Position numbers and translations under genes: made by a program. The notes below the pieces were generated by a model. It was not told the origin of the DNA, searched no databases, and worked only from the letters and a program-made list of their open reading frames with translations. From Amoebophrya sp. A120 (taxonomy: Eukaryota; Sar; Dinophyceae; Syndiniales; Amoebophryaceae): a stretch of DNA of 64,000 bases. Positions 13,159-25,135 of this stretch are shown in pieces. The DNA lies in the NCBI GenBank assembly GCA_905178155.1, contig CAJINV010000001.1, forward strand, positions 7,261,794 through 7,325,793, in the 5' to 3' direction. Every line of letters begins with the position of its first letter. Positions within the stretch are counted from its first letter, which is position 1.

Positions 13159-14390
13159 TCACCGCTCCGACATGACATTGGCCCTTCCGGTGGCCATGCG
13201 GCTGATTTGGTCCGACAAGAAGCCCTCGATCTTTCGCAGCCTCTGCTCATGGTCCACTACGACAGCGGAAGTTTCCTGCGCCAAGGCGTCCACTACGTCC
13301 TCGATGCGATTCAGTCGGCGGTGGTGGATCTATCAAATGTAAAAATGTCTGGGTCTGGAAGAGTCATGCTGTTTTTGCATGACACAGAAGGTCTGGCATG
13401 GAAGCTCTAGCATCACAGGTTTCGAGAACCTTCCGCAATGCCGAATCCGCATGACAAGTCCCCTATTTTGCTGACAAAAAGTGGGAGCTCTTGCTACGTA
13501 TGCATCAGAGACTTTTCTGTGTTCTGAAATACGCATTACAAGTTGCATTCTTCCAGACCCAGACATTTTTACATTTGATAGGATCTCCAGTGCGACCATT
13601 TCGCGGTTGTCCAGATCGTTCTTTGTCATGGCTGCGCTGTTCAGAGCCTGCGCGAACCCGCTGTGGTGGCCGAACACCTGAGCCACACTCCAGTTCGTGG
13701 GGTTGATGGGCTGGGCGCTGAACTGCACGCTGTTCCACGTGGGCTGCTGCACGCCAAAGGATCCCACAGCCATGGCAGTGGGTGACGCGCCGAAAGGGTT
13801 AGTGGTCATGGGTCCCAGCGAGGACCCAAAAATGGAAGCTCCCGCAGCGGGCGAGCCAAACGGGTGGGCGGGAGGACCTCCTGCTGCTCCTATCATAGTA
13901 CCAGGCGGGAAGTAGCTAGGTGCGCCAAACGGCGAAAGATTCGCGTTACTGTAGTCCGATAGCCCCGCCGCGCCTCCGTGTGTAGCGTAGTAGTTGCCCC
14001 TATTCAGCTGAAACTCGGTCGACGCATCTGGAATCCCATACCGCTCATTTGAAAACAAGTTCTGCTGCGGCGCCGTCGGACGGCGACCTGGAGAAATTTT
14101 TGGAATCTTTAGCTCTTTGCAGAAACTCTAGCATACAACTGACAACTGCATATTGTGCAACGTACGACGAATCAGGCATTGCAGGGTAAATAACTCTGGA
14201 ACAGGGGAAAAAAGGACTTCGATTTGGATTTCTAGCGCAATGTTGATATTTCTCAGTACAGTAAGGCATCATCATCCGTACCAAATTGCGGATCGAATCT
14301 GTTGTTGAACGGTGATGATATGGCGGCGTTTGCGAGTTGCGACACCGGTCCTCCCTTCGGAGATTCGATTGTGAAGCCGGTCGAGGTCAT
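13159..14390 (-). CDS. Small FG-motif protein with C-terminal coiled coil, possible nucleoporin
   Basis: Exons 14390-14282, 14087-13581 and 13325-13159 give 260 residues once the intronic element at 13331-13580 and one GGATC copy are removed. The start is MTSTGFTIESPKGG. The middle is rich in Gly, Pro, Ser and Asn and holds at least five FG dipeptides in SPFG, HPFG, SIFG, NPFG and GSFG contexts. The C-terminus is a heptad-like helix (LNRIEDVVDALAQETSAVVV and following). FG spacing plus a coiled coil resembles a small FG-nucleoporin of the Nup54/58/62 type, but I cannot match it to one family. Joining the last two exons across the element gives MVALEIHHRRLNRIED with the frame intact, strong support that the element is removed as an intron. 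Confidence 0.6.
13331..13580. mobile_element. Intronic element (introner), family A, in FG-motif gene
   Basis: The 250-bp element begins TATCAAATGTAAAAATGTCT and ends with its complement through 13580, a terminal inverted repeat of about 31 bp. It is flanked by an exact 5-bp duplication GGATC (13326-13330, 13581-13585). It has no coding capacity of its own. Removing element and one duplicate restores the exon frame. On the transcribed strand the right junction reads GATAG|ATCC, which would supply an AG acceptor, with an AT at the donor side. The interior holds the repeated word GCATNACA at about 13378, 13410, 13449 and 13533. About 90 percent identical by eye to the copy at 59574. Confidence 0.92.
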
Positions 14391-15365
14391 CCTTGCGTAG
14401 TCTGTTGTGGCCGGTCAAACGAAAAGCGCGTACTACACTACTGTGGAAAAGCGAAAGTTAGTTGAATGTATGGACCAAAAATTAAGTGAGCGTCATGTCG
14501 GCGAACGCGAACTTTTCAATTGCAGATCTTCGTTAAACTTAAAAGGTAGAAGTTGATGGGAATCGTATGGTAGCCTGATCGTATAGTTTGTATTTGCAAT
14601 GAATTTCGAGCTGCTCACTTCATATTCCGCTAACCGAACTCGCCAGCAAAAACTTCATGTTATGTACGACTACGCCATGTTACAAACATTAGCTACACGA
14701 CTTTCACCGACTGGAAATTAGAGAATCAGCTTCCAACCGACACTTAGCGAGCGTATCCGCATGCTAATGTCACGACAGCAACCGATGCATACTCAGGAGC
14801 TGCAGCTACGATCAAACCGACAGGAGACACAGTGCAACCACGAGAAAAATAAAACATTTGACCGAAACGTTTATGGTTGCTAGTATTTTTTGCTCCACCG
14901 ATCTGATTTCATGCCTGAAGTAAGACACGACAAAATTCGTGGGGCACGGAAAAAGAACTCACAGCGCTTTTGCAGTAGTGTGTTTTTCTCTTTGACTCAA
15001 ATCACCATTGCAGAGAATTAGTCGACTTGTCATTTTTTCAAGTAAAATGCTAGAGGAAACATTGGTGCTATCGCTGGACTATGCGTTTTGTTTTACTCAC
15101 TGATCTGAAACTGTATTCTCGGAAAAATGACTAATTAGCGCATCTGTTCTGTATTCTACAAGAAATTTCTTGGAATTGTAACTCACATGACACGAGGAGT
15201 GTATGCGAACGAGGGGGCTTGTCAAAAAAACCGCCGACGGTGAGGGAAGCTACTATCCCCTAGCGTGCGACGTACTTCAAACTTCCGGTGTTGATACCCG
15301 GCAGCACTTTGGGCGGCTTGGCCCCCGGAAGCGCGGTGCAGCCCTGACGGCGTATGGATTTCGAA
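14391..15365. other. Intergenic region
   Basis: About 970 bp, AT-rich, between the FG-motif gene start and the last open frame of the next gene. One plus-strand frame (15203-15436) is not protein-like. No other structure is seen. Confidence 0.5.
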
Positions 15366-17469
15366 TCAGTCCCCCTGCCCCCTTAGTTGCACTGCATAAG
15401 TATTGCATCTATATTCTCCCTCTACTAAGCATGTGATGAAGATGGGAAAATTATCTATGCAAAGTTGTATCGAGCGTATAGTCTTTTTGGTCGCACGCGC
15501 AGGTAGACAGATTCGGTTGTGCTGAGTAGCATCCAACGTCTTCACGTAACACAGGCCACCCATCGTTCCGTCTGGATTGGTTCGACAGGGCTCCTGTGTA
15601 TATCAGTAGTTTCAACTTTGCCTACAGTAGGTGACAGTCTCTTGAATCCAAAAACTTGCTACTTTGTTTTTCACAAACTTGCTAGCTTCGTGGACGGCAG
15701 TAAACTACTCTTAATCTTTAACTTTATCCGCAAAAAAAGCTACCTGCATTTTCGGCCACTCGATTTCTCCCTCCTGAAAGCCGCTGCCCATAGCGAAATC
15801 CGTGATTGCGACGTTGCCCATCAGAGACGAGACTTCTGCCTTCAAGTCTTTGTTGTTCAACAGGTCCAGAATCTCCCGTTTGTCATCTTCGCCACGGTAG
15901 CCGCCAACGTTGAGGTAGAAGAGGTTTGTGCCCTTGTTCGCCGCCCCCTTCATGCTGCTCGGCACGCAGAAGGTCTTGTACACCCCGTAAGACAACTGCA
16001 CTTTCTTCGCCACGTCGCTACCCGACAGCAAATTTTTCGCCGCATTCATCATGTAGTCTGCCATCGTGGTAGGCTTTTCGGCCTGGTAGCTGTTTATGTT
16101 TTCTTGAATTTTTACGATTTTTGCACGATTGCCCTTACGAACTCTGCAACGGAGGCAAGGAGGCAAGATTCCGCCATGAAGAAATGCATCAATCAAGAAC
16201 GCTAACACTTTTGCTTTCCTCTCTTCCTTGCGAATTGCTTTTAGACGAAAAATCAATATCGAACCACTCTAGGAGTGTACGGAAGCTGCCGACACAGGTC
16301 GTCGGAGGTCTCCATCTGCCATGCCTTGCCAATCTGCAGCACGTTGTTGACGCACATATTGCCCGTGAGTAACACCGGACCGACTTGCTTCGTGCTCGAC
16401 GTAGCCAGGCTGCTCGTGGCTTCGTCGGTGCAGCACGCGTCTTTGTCCGATAGGGTACAGACTGAACTCCCGCAGGCCATAGTCTCCTCTACCGTCGCAG
16501 GGCAGCTCATTTTTCCCTCCTCCGTTTTCCCGTTCGGCAGCCACGCACTGCTGCAAAGCTCTGAACATCAGCAGATCGATATACATAGAATTTCTAGCCA
16601 GCCGTGAAAAGAACAAGACATCTAATGTTTACATCATTTCTGAATATACCAAATGAGTTTTTGTAGCGGAGAACTTACTTTATGCAGCTGTAAGTACCTA
16701 GCCGCACAATGCTGACTTCGTCTACTTTGGCGTTCTCAAGGTTCTGGACTTGGGACAACGCCCCGGGCAGCTTGGCTTTGAGATCGTCCAAAAATTTGCT
16801 GCTGGACTGGATGCTGCTCGGCATGTTCAGGTAGCCACGCACATTGAAACCGGTTTTGTCCTGCTTCGTCTGCACGCCGACGTTGTTCACGTGAAACCCC
16901 GTGTTCGCATTAGGCTGCCCCTTGCCCGCCTGGAAAGCGTCCATTAGAGCGTTCGAAACGGCAACCGACATGTCGCGCGTCATCGCTTGTTGCTTCTGCT
17001 TCTCGCTCTCTTCCGCCCGCGGCACTTGCTTATTCTTTTCCGCAAGCCTGAACAAAGGAGCAGCGGGTTTTTCATTTAAGCAACTATGATACCGAAGTCT
17101 CTTCAGTCGTTTATTGCGACATTTGGATCACAACAGACACCAGCAGAAAATTGATCATGATTCTCATTTTCATTTTCGACATGATAGATATTACAATGAA
17201 CTTCCACCTTACCCAGTTGAAGTTGAGAAGCTGAGAAAGGCGACTTTGTTGGGATCGTGACGCATGGAGACGCGGAATTCGTAGACCTCCTTCTTGTCCG
17301 CCCGCTCCTTCCCACTGTTCTGCATGTTGAACAGGTGTAACCTGTTCCCCAAACTTCGCCCTTCGATTCCGCTCACCACTCCGAGCAACAACGCAACACA
17401 ATTCCCGATACGCCGACCCCGACGCGCTGGTCGAGGGCCCTCGTGATTTGCGAACCGCCCCAACATCAT
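15366..17469 (-). CDS. Unknown protein with N-terminal hydrophobic segment and two related repeats
   Basis: I do not recognise the family. Exons are about 17469-17213, 17047-16679, 16550 to roughly 16280, roughly 16140-15744, and 15593 to about 15366; the first two joins are GT-AG with matching phase, the border between the third and fourth is unsure. The N-terminus MMLGRF leads to a hydrophobic stretch (IGNCVALLLGVVSG) that could be a signal peptide or anchor. Two regions resemble each other: TGFNVRGYLNMPSSIQSSSK ...VDEVSIVRLG in exon 2 and TNLFYLNVGGYRGEDDK ...VAITDFAMGS in exon 4, so the protein seems to hold two copies of one domain. The third and fifth exons are Cys-containing, suggesting an extracellular or lumenal protein. 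The 3' end is uncertain. Confidence 0.55.
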
Positions 17470-18386
17470 CCCGCTTCGGCAAGAGGACCCGCGTAGTGTT
17501 GGAATTCTCCCCGGGGCCAAGTGTCACATGGTGTTCAAACAACTCCGGTGTAGCATACGCCTCAAAAAGAGTTGTGGCGCACTGGATTTGGCAGCAAGAA
17601 AAGGAGAAAGTTTTTATCGTCAGTTTTTGTCATTTTGGCTGTAACTTCTCGCACACCCTCTACTTCACTGCCGAAGTCTTCTTCCTCTCTCTTCACCACT
17701 ACACGGTCGCGAAGTTGGTCTTTTAGCATAGTTCATGCAGCTCAGCCAGCATTTCATAAATGCCCGCGTTTGAACAACGCTAAACCAACACCAAAAGTGG
17801 CGATCTGATTGGGATAGATTTCGTTTTCTTATTGTGTTGTTATCTGCGCGCAAGGAGTTGTGCTGCATGGAAGCAGAAAAACGAGCTGTCTATTAAACCC
17901 GAAATGCTACTGTGGTCAGGTCCATCATCAAGCAGAGGCAAACTGCCCATACCCAGCCGCCTCACATGGGTCAGCTAATTTTGGAAAGCAGTCAGCGGCA
18001 GATCTGAAGAAGATCGATCTGCACACATACTACCGATCCAATATTGAGTGCTTCGTGATATTGTATCGATCCATCAAAAATTCAACGAGGAGCGGCGGGC
18101 CCACACCGGACGACAGAAGCTGTCTACTTCTATTCCGTATTGTGCTCGTCCGGGAGCAGAATCTCCAACTGCAAGTGGAACGACCACTGTCTGAGGCAAA
18201 AAAACCCTCCGCAAGCATGCAGTTGTGCGGCAGTCGACACAGCTTCTCGTCGGGTAACTACGCGTGTGCGCGGGATGGCGATGCGCCCTCCATCACATTT
18301 TTATACCGACTTGTTGGCAAGTGAGTCCGCTGGCCCATGAAGTCGTATAATCGACGTTGACGAGTCGCAGGACGCTGCATTTCCAC
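17470..18386. other. Intergenic region
   Basis: About 920 bp between the unknown gene and the RABL2 stop. A plus-strand frame of 154 codons (17860-18324) has no features of a real protein. No repeats or RNA genes are seen. Confidence 0.45.
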
Positions 18387-20358
18387 CTACAACATGTCTG
18401 CATTGTCGTCTTCTGCTAGCAGTGCCATGATGTCGTCTAGGACCTGCATATTATGATTTTTTTGCGTTGATAAAATCCGCGACGTCCTCCACCAGAGTCC
18501 ATCCTCTAGATGATAAACAGAGCGTAAAAGAACAAGTACGTCGTCTTTATCGGGGTTTTCCTTCTGCTTGATGGCCAAGGCAATGGCTTCTTCGAATATG
18601 CGCACGACGTTTGTACCGTCGGCGGCAGACACGTAGAAAAACGGCAGTTTGTGCTTCACTGCAAACTGGAACCTGGGTCGTTGGCAAATTTCTTATTCTT
18701 ATTCTTCGGTACTTAATTCTGCTTGGCGCAGGCCAAAATGCATTCCAGGAAGGAACCAAAATCAAAAAGCACCTCAATAAAAAGCCAATACTTTTTCTGT
18801 GTGCTGGTCGGGTCGAAGTCTATTTTGTTGGCGATGCAGATTATTGGTATGTCTCGCATGACGCCGTTCCGCAAATTTTCGTACCACTTCTCCAGATTTT
18901 TGTACGTTATTTTTCTTGTTACGTCGAACGCTAGTATGCAACAATGTGCTTCGTAGTAGTAACCTGCGGTCGTGTTGTTTTGTTCGTGATCTTCTGTTGT
19001 AAAACCAGAACAGCAGGACCCTTGCACGAACTTTTTTTTTTGAAAACATAATCTTAGCCATAAACTTATAAAGATCACAATAGCAACTTCTGATCGGAGT
19101 TTTGATGAGAATGATCGGGGATCGCTGCCGTCGTGTTCTTCACAGGTCCATGGACAAGTTCTGTGGGTGCGCTCCCGGGATCCAATCGTTACCAAATTTC
19201 TCCGGTAACGTCTGAACAGTGGTTTCCCTCTCCACTTCGCTGGCTACGGTTGCTCGCACGGGACCCGGTACGGAGTGAGCAACACTGCCGTGGCTAGAAA
19301 ACCTTAGCTGTGCATAGGTTCGGTCGCCATTTGACAGTGCTACGCTGGACCAACGTCTCTTCATCGTTTCGGCAGTGAAGCCTTACCTGGTTCTCATATA
19401 AAACCACGCTCCACCGTCGGGAATGACCCACTTGCAGCTAGTAAGGGAGCCTACGTCCTCAGGTGTGCGCGCCTATATCACTACCTCGCCCCCTGACACC
19501 TCCTATCTAACCTAAAGGGCGGAAAAAAATGATCACAGGGATCTTTGCAATTTTGTGGACTCTAGATGGGTAGCTGTAGATGCTGCGCGCATCTGGACGG
19601 GCAGCGCTGCTCTTTGGCGCTGTTATAGAGAGACGGATACAGGAAAGCTTTATTGGCCTCAGCTTTTGTTTCTTTGTCTTGTTATACTTTTTTACAATAA
19701 AGCTTTCCTGTTTTTTATATGTTTTTTCCCTTGCACGAACTTCAAGAAGAAGAAAGTGATCAAAAGCATGAAACATATTTGTACTTGGGTGCAGATTTGA
19801 GAATTGCTCTTGCCCAGCTGTGTCCCAGAAGTCGATGCGGTAGTCTTTCTTTGATTTTGCGTCGGTGTGCGTATGTGAGAATATGTTCACCGCAAACGTT
19901 GACGCTGTGTGTTTCGTATACCTGTTTGGGTTTTTCCTGACAACGCTGAAGTACATCACGTGAGTCCGGCTGGCCTAGCATCAATTTCCGATCGTTCCCA
20001 ATAACATTCACAATTCGAGGTCGAAAACAACGAATTCTTACGCGTTCAAGAGATATCGCTCGATAAGCTTGCTTTTGCCGACTGCCGAATCGCCGAGAAG
20101 TATTATCTTGATATCTCCGGGTCGGTAGTCGTTATCTGGCGCCAGCGGTTCCCGTGCCTGTCGCAGGGATGAAGTTTATTTTTTTGATGAAATACACGAA
20201 GATCATCTCATCTAGCAATGCAACCACATGTTCCTCCGCAATTCCAAATGCGAAAACAACAAGGGGCTGACAAAAAAAACTTAAACTATAATAGATACAA
20301 GTTCTTCACGGCTGGACTTTGCACCGGGGCTTGGGGCATCCCAATCATGATCCGCCAT
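18387..20358 (-). CDS. RABL2: RABL2 small GTPase, ciliary
   Basis: Six exons (20358-20299, 20157-20042, 19969-19785, 18963-18792, 18672-18540, 18443-18387) with GT-AG borders and consistent phases give 240 residues; human RABL2 is about 228. Motifs in order are the P-loop GDSAVGKS, DFWDTAGQEQF (G3), ANKID (G4) and YVSAADGTNVV (G5), the last being characteristic of RABL2. The protein has no C-terminal prenylation cysteine, as expected. RABL2 is recruited by CEP19 to the ciliary base and triggers entry of IFT-B trains. It pairs functionally with the IFT56 gene in this window. The 821-bp intron between exons 3 and 4 is far longer than the others and holds an insertion. Confidence 0.95.
19019..19742. 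repeat. Insertion in RABL2 intron flanked by 15-bp direct repeats
   Basis: CCCTTGCACGAACTT occurs at 19019-19033 and again at 19728-19742 inside one intron. The 694 bp between them may be an inserted segment. Near its right end lies a perfect 17-bp inverted repeat, ACAGGAAAGCTTTATTG at 19639-19655 and its complement at 19695-19711, separated by 39 bp. No terminal inverted repeat or coding sequence was recognised. Confidence 0.6.
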
Positions 20359-21871
20359 GACGTTTTCCTGATCTGGCATGTATCTTCCTCTTCGCTTCTT
20401 TCTTCCAGCACCGGTGCCTCTTGGTGTTTTATTTCCCTTTTTGAGCACCTCTCTTGCTCCACTTTGGTAGAAAAGCCCGCAGTTCGTTGGGAAAGCGGAT
20501 TTGAACCTCTCTTCCTTCCTAACCGGTCGAACAAGGAGCGGTGGCAGCTCTCTTGGAGATGATATTCCTCGCACCACGTTGCTTTGCGTTTTGGGCAAAA
20601 CGGTTTTTTTGTTCCGCGTCGAGCTAATTCAGTATACTGCTGCGAATTCCCCAGCTAGCAGTACTCAACGACGCCGAGGCGATGAGATCAGGGTGGGACG
20701 ACCAAGAGTTCTCGGCTTGAACATCAAGTACGTGGGGAAATTTTTCTCGTTGTCAATCGCGGTGCAACCAGCTGGAGCAGCAGTCCTACAGGAGCGTGGA
20801 AAACTTAGCTTATCTCTTCTCGGTCATTGACTTCTCGTGTGCCGGGCTTGTGCAACTATATTTTTGCTGTTCTTCGTTCGGCGTGGCGCTAATTTTCGTG
20901 TGGTTGAACATAGCTTCACGTGAAGCAATCAAGTCTCTGCTTTTTTATGCCAAGACGCTGTGGTCTGGAGATTCAGTAATTGGTCCGGTGCCGCCGCTTC
21001 GTATCGCTTGATCCCCGCAAAATTGTTTCACGATGTCACGCGACGGATGAGAACTTTCTCAGTGAGCGGCAAGCAAAACTAGAAGGGCGAAGATGACCTG
21101 GCGTCGTGTATGCTTCAAAAAATCTGCGAGTCCGGTTTTTTTCCCCGTCCCGTAAGTCTGCCCTTGTTGCTTTTCGTCGAGGCTGTAAAAAATCCCTGCT
21201 GTATGCTGGTTTTCTGCAGGTGCCGTGTGAAAAACGCAAGACTTTGACTCGAAAAAATTGAGGTGGACCTCAACAGACGAAAAACTTTTGCGTGTCAATC
21301 AAAACAAAAACGTTGAAGTAAAATAAGCACAGGAGGCTACGGAAAGTAACTTCGACAGCAAAATCTCTACGTGCGAAAAATGGGCTATCGGACGGGGTTA
21401 AGTACGGTTTGCGTTTGCTGATTGATGAGCTGCAAATTGATACGACCGCAGCAGGTCAATGCCCTCAGCTGGTGGTACCCTGGGCTACACTCAAAGAAAA
21501 CGCACACAGTACACAGACACTCGTGAAAATTTCGAACCGGATTAGGATTTTTGTCTAGCAAACTAAACTCTTTGCGGCCTGCCCTCCATCTCTCCTAATC
21601 ACTTGACAAGTGAAGAAAAAGCATAAACAAGAAGATTCAGCGTTGCTGTCGACGTCGCATTGATTTAGACGGACGGAAAAAAAAAACGTCTGGGCTCGGT
21701 TTTTCTTTACGCATTTCTTTTTGTACAACATCCTAGCGGCTTCATTTTTTCATTTTCATCACGCTTCTGTTCATTGATGTTTCCCGTAGACTCACTCCGT
21801 CAGCGGCGCGGAATGGAAAAACAAGTTGCTTCATTTTGTAGATATATTCCGTGTAGTTTTCTTCCACGAGC
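20359..21871. other. Intergenic region with weak coding candidates
   Basis: About 1.5 kb. A plus-strand frame at about 20796-21011 has hydrophobic segments, and a minus-strand frame at 21059-21298 ends in a hydrophobic tail (RRQVIFALLVLLAAH). Neither has clear splice support, so neither is called as a gene. Confidence 0.35.
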
Positions 21872-24800
21872 TCAGGACCTTTTGTCGCGTTCGGCGTTCC
21901 GGCGGCCCTGACGAGCGGGTCGCTGCTCGGACACCTCTATCAAGAACAAAAAACCCCCCTCCCCATATCAAAACGAAAATCTGTGATGCAGATTTGTGGT
22001 CACAAATCAGCTTTGTGATGCTAGACGGCAAAAGATGCGGACTGTAGTGCTAGCTAGCGTGGGAAAGTATTGCATCTCCAGCATGACGCGAGGCAACTGG
22101 AAGTGGGAAACAGCATGACGAATTGCCTGCAACTCAGGCCACAACTGCGTCTCTTGGCCTTCTAGCAATACAAGCCGATTTGTGTACTCAAATACAGCAT
22201 CACAAATTTCGTTTCCGATATGGGGAGGGGGGATTTTTCTTTTTGATAACCTCCTGCTCCTCTTCCTCGTCCTCCTCGTCGTCGCTGGTAGCTTCTTTTC
22301 GCTGGCGCTTCCTCGTCCGCGTCCGCGACCTCGACCGCCGGACCGCTGTGCGGTCGTCGGTGCCGGTGAAGGCGCCCGGCATGTGGACCGCAAGGTAGCA
22401 GGTCTCAAGCTTTTCGCGGTGCCTCTCCAGCTCCTTCTCGGAAAGATCTTCCTCGCAGTTACAGAACCAAACGCGCTCCTTTCCGCCCTGCTTTCGTATT
22501 GTGTTCAGCAACTCCCCGACGCGATCTGGGATATTGTTTGTGAAGAGGTTTCTTCGATGAAAAAAACAATGCATAAGTACTTGTTCCAACGAAAACGGAA
22601 CGGAAAATGAAATTCAGTATGAAAAACATCTGCCTTCATCCTAGCGCCGACAAAACTCCGTGGCAAACAATTTACAACTCAATACTTTCAGCCACGATCG
22701 GATTGTTGGTGATTCCGAGCTTGAGAGGAATGGGAAGGCCGTAGGACTTGCGAATGGGATAACCGCTGTGGTTGTAGCACGCGCGCAGCACAGAATTTAC
22801 ATCCTCGAAGCCGAGCAGGTTGCGATCCAGTAGCAGTTCACTCAAGGGTTCCGTACTCCAGACGTAGTCCGCAATCTTTGAAGCAGCATCGCTTTGGATC
22901 TGTTTTATTTCATGTGATGAATCACTTTTTACTTTTCACTGTCTACGGACATGGTTACCAATGCCGGTTAGCTTCTCATCCACAACCTCCCTGTATTTCT
23001 TTTTGTAAAAAACACAAATAACACCTTCTATATTCTTCTACTTGCCATCATTAGGATACATCTGGACGATAATTCTTCAGTTCGATGATAAATGTACAAA
23101 ATAAAAGCTGGTATGCTTCATTTTTGTTTAAGTACCTTGTTTTTTGTCAAGTCCAGCACGTCCACGCGGATTTCGAGGGTCATGAGCGTTTCTATGATTT
23201 TCTTCACGGCGCTATCACTCAGGTCGTTACCGGACAGGTTGAATCGGTGGATGTGGTAAGGCTTTTCACCCATCAAGCGCGTACACCTGTAAGAAGGAGA
23301 TCGCAAATCGTTCGCAGGAACTTAAAACAAAGTAGGCGACAGCCACAGCGTGATAAAAAGAAAAACAAGCTTCTTGCATTATTTTTGTAATAGCGTTTTA
23401 TTCACCGCAGGCAGACGGAGGCTGCTGCTAGTGATGCACTTTCGCGAGCATTGAAGACACGGCAGTGGCGGTCTTACCACTAGAAAAGCTTTGTTCAATA
23501 AAGCTTAAGTACCATGCTTCCAAACAGTCCATAAAGTCGGCCACATGTTTATCGCGGCACATTCCGTTGTAAAGATGTATGTCCCACAATCCGGGCGCCT
23601 CCTTGCTCTGAACAACATTCTTTGTGCGAAAATAGTCATAAACGTCCGGTTTCCTTGTCGCGAAATCGTCCCGCTCGATCTCTTTTTCTCCCGGGGCGCT
23701 CGCCGAGAGGTACTCACTTGGCGGCGGGCCCCGCTCCGGCGGCTGCGGTGGCGGTGCGCTGGCGGAGGACGTGGTTGGGACCAGCACGCCAGGAGGAAGT
23801 TGTTGGGCTGGCGTCGCTGGGTCCACCTGTCGTTGCCAGTCGAAGAAAACAAAATCACTAAAAATGACGATTGATTTTCACACAAGAGCTAATGCTAGCC
23901 TCTGCTGATCGTTTTGATGTAGTTTTCTTTTTCGTTCTTCGGCATTGAAAGACATACTTAGAGACACAAAATCAAACAGATACTAGCTGGAGTGGTGGTG
24001 GTGCCGCTTCGGTTGCCGGCCTGACTGTGTGAACTTCCGTACCTGCCATGAAATTCAAACGGATTTGAGCCTGAGTTCGTATTCGTAAAGGTTGTACCAA
24101 AAATTAAAAGAAGCACTGCTGTACTCACATATCGAATTAAAATAAGCACGACTGCTGTACTTCCATATCGATTTTTTTTTTCGTTCTTGTTCACAGCATT
24201 TGAACCAGACCTCTAGTCTTACCGTCGGCATTCCTGACTATTTCGAGGATGTGCCCTGGCGGAACTTCTGGGGGCTGAAACAGCACGCCCGGCGGTGGCG
24301 GTGCACCCGGCGGCGGAGCCTGCTGTGGTGGGGGGTGGCCGGCTATGTGCGCGCCGGCAGGGGAATGGTGGTGCACGACTACGCCGGGTGGTGGAGGGCC
24401 GTGCTGGTAGATGACGTGCGGCCCGGGCGGTGCGCCGGGTGGCGGTGGGCCCCCTTTTCCGCCCGGCGGTGGAGGTCCGCCCACCAGGAACGGCGGGGGC
24501 TGGTGCGGGTTGTGGCCGTTTCCTTTGTGCGGGTCTTTCCCTTTTCCTCCTTTATCGTGGGCCCCGTAGTCGTGGGGCGGGCCGGGGGGAAAGCTGGAGG
24601 AGGAGGAGTACGACTTGTCCTTACTTGTCCCCTTGCCCTTGTACGAATTCTTGTCCTTGTGGCCCTTTCCGTACGTGTGTTCCTTGCCCCCGGCCTTGGA
24701 AAAGTGCTCCTGCTGCGGTGGCTGGTGCATTGGTGGCTGGTGGTGCATTGGTGGACCTTTTATCGGCATTCCCGGCGGGGGGCCCCCCTTTATGATCGCG

Positions 24801-25135
24801 GCGCCCGGCGGTGGAACAAACTGTCAAGTGAGTGGAGGTCGATGATGACTTTTACCGCAAGGAGACGCAGGTCAATCTTACCGTGTAAAACTGCAAAGGT
24901 GTCGAAGAAGGCGGACTACAGTCTGTCGGTGAGAGTTGTGTACTAGCAAAAAAAAACTTCTTACCTGTTGCCCTGGCGGTGGCGGTCCGCCCTTGATTGT
25001 GACCATACCCCCCTTTCCGGGTGGCGGGCCTTTCAAAATCACTCCAGGTGGTGGTCCAGCACCTCCTTTTATCATCATCGGGGCGCCCTTTGGCGAAGGG
25101 CCGCCCTTTGGCGGCGGACCGCCGTAGTGTAACAT
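21872..25135 (-). CDS. Gly/Pro-rich leucine-rich-repeat protein
   Basis: Eight exons (25135-24965, 24820-24223, 24042-23984, 23826-23513, 23286-23136, 22899-22676, 22551-22249, 21932-21872) give 626 residues with all phases consistent. The first 250 residues are low-complexity Gly, Pro, His and Lys (GGPPPPG, KGPPM repeats). A globular part follows: DYFRTKNVV, HLYNGMCRDKHVADFMDCLE, then leucine-rich repeats such as HRFNLSGNDLSDSAVKKIIE and VDVLDLTKNK, and EPLSELLLDRNLLGFEDVN. A segment with WFCNCEEDLSEKELERHREK and a basic RSRSRTRTRKRQ tract precedes an acidic run. RS-like and LRR features hint at an RNA-related or scaffold role, which is inference. The last coding exon is split by the intronic element at 21938-22248; splicing it out changes the C-terminus from KKKNPPSP to VSEQRPARQ. 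Confidence 0.7.
21938..22248. mobile_element. Intronic element (introner), family C, in LRR gene
   Basis: The 311-bp element starts TATCAAGAACAAAAAACCCC and ends with the matching complement GATATGGGGAGGGG ...TTTTGATA at 22248; the inverted repeat is imperfect and about 50 bp long. An exact duplication ACCTC flanks it (21933-21937, 22249-22253). On the transcribed strand the site GAGGT allows a conventional GT-AG intron (GAG|GTTATC ... GATAGAG|GTG). Removing it keeps the frame open to a stop at 21872. The interior includes several GCATNACA words. Confidence 0.88.

Noticed and set aside
13331-13580. Reading through the introner as coding sequence in the FG-motif gene
   Set aside because: The frame ends in the terminal repeat and would lose the coiled-coil exon, while excision gives a continuous protein.
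17600-17650. Relict spliced-leader sequence (ATTTTGGCT seen)
   Set aside because: Only nine bases match what I recall of the dinoflagellate leader; the rest does not fit.
17860-18324. 154-codon plus-strand open frame as a gene
   Set aside because: Composition looks random, there is no family resemblance and no splice support; it lies between minus-strand genes.
20501-21011. Plus-strand gene with membrane segments
   Set aside because: Possible exons (20618-20728, 20780-21011) do not join in a consistent phase and the hydrophobic stretch alone is weak evidence.
21059-21298. Small tail-anchored protein on the minus strand
   Set aside because: Only a hydrophobic C-terminus supports it; no start context, homology or exon structure was found.
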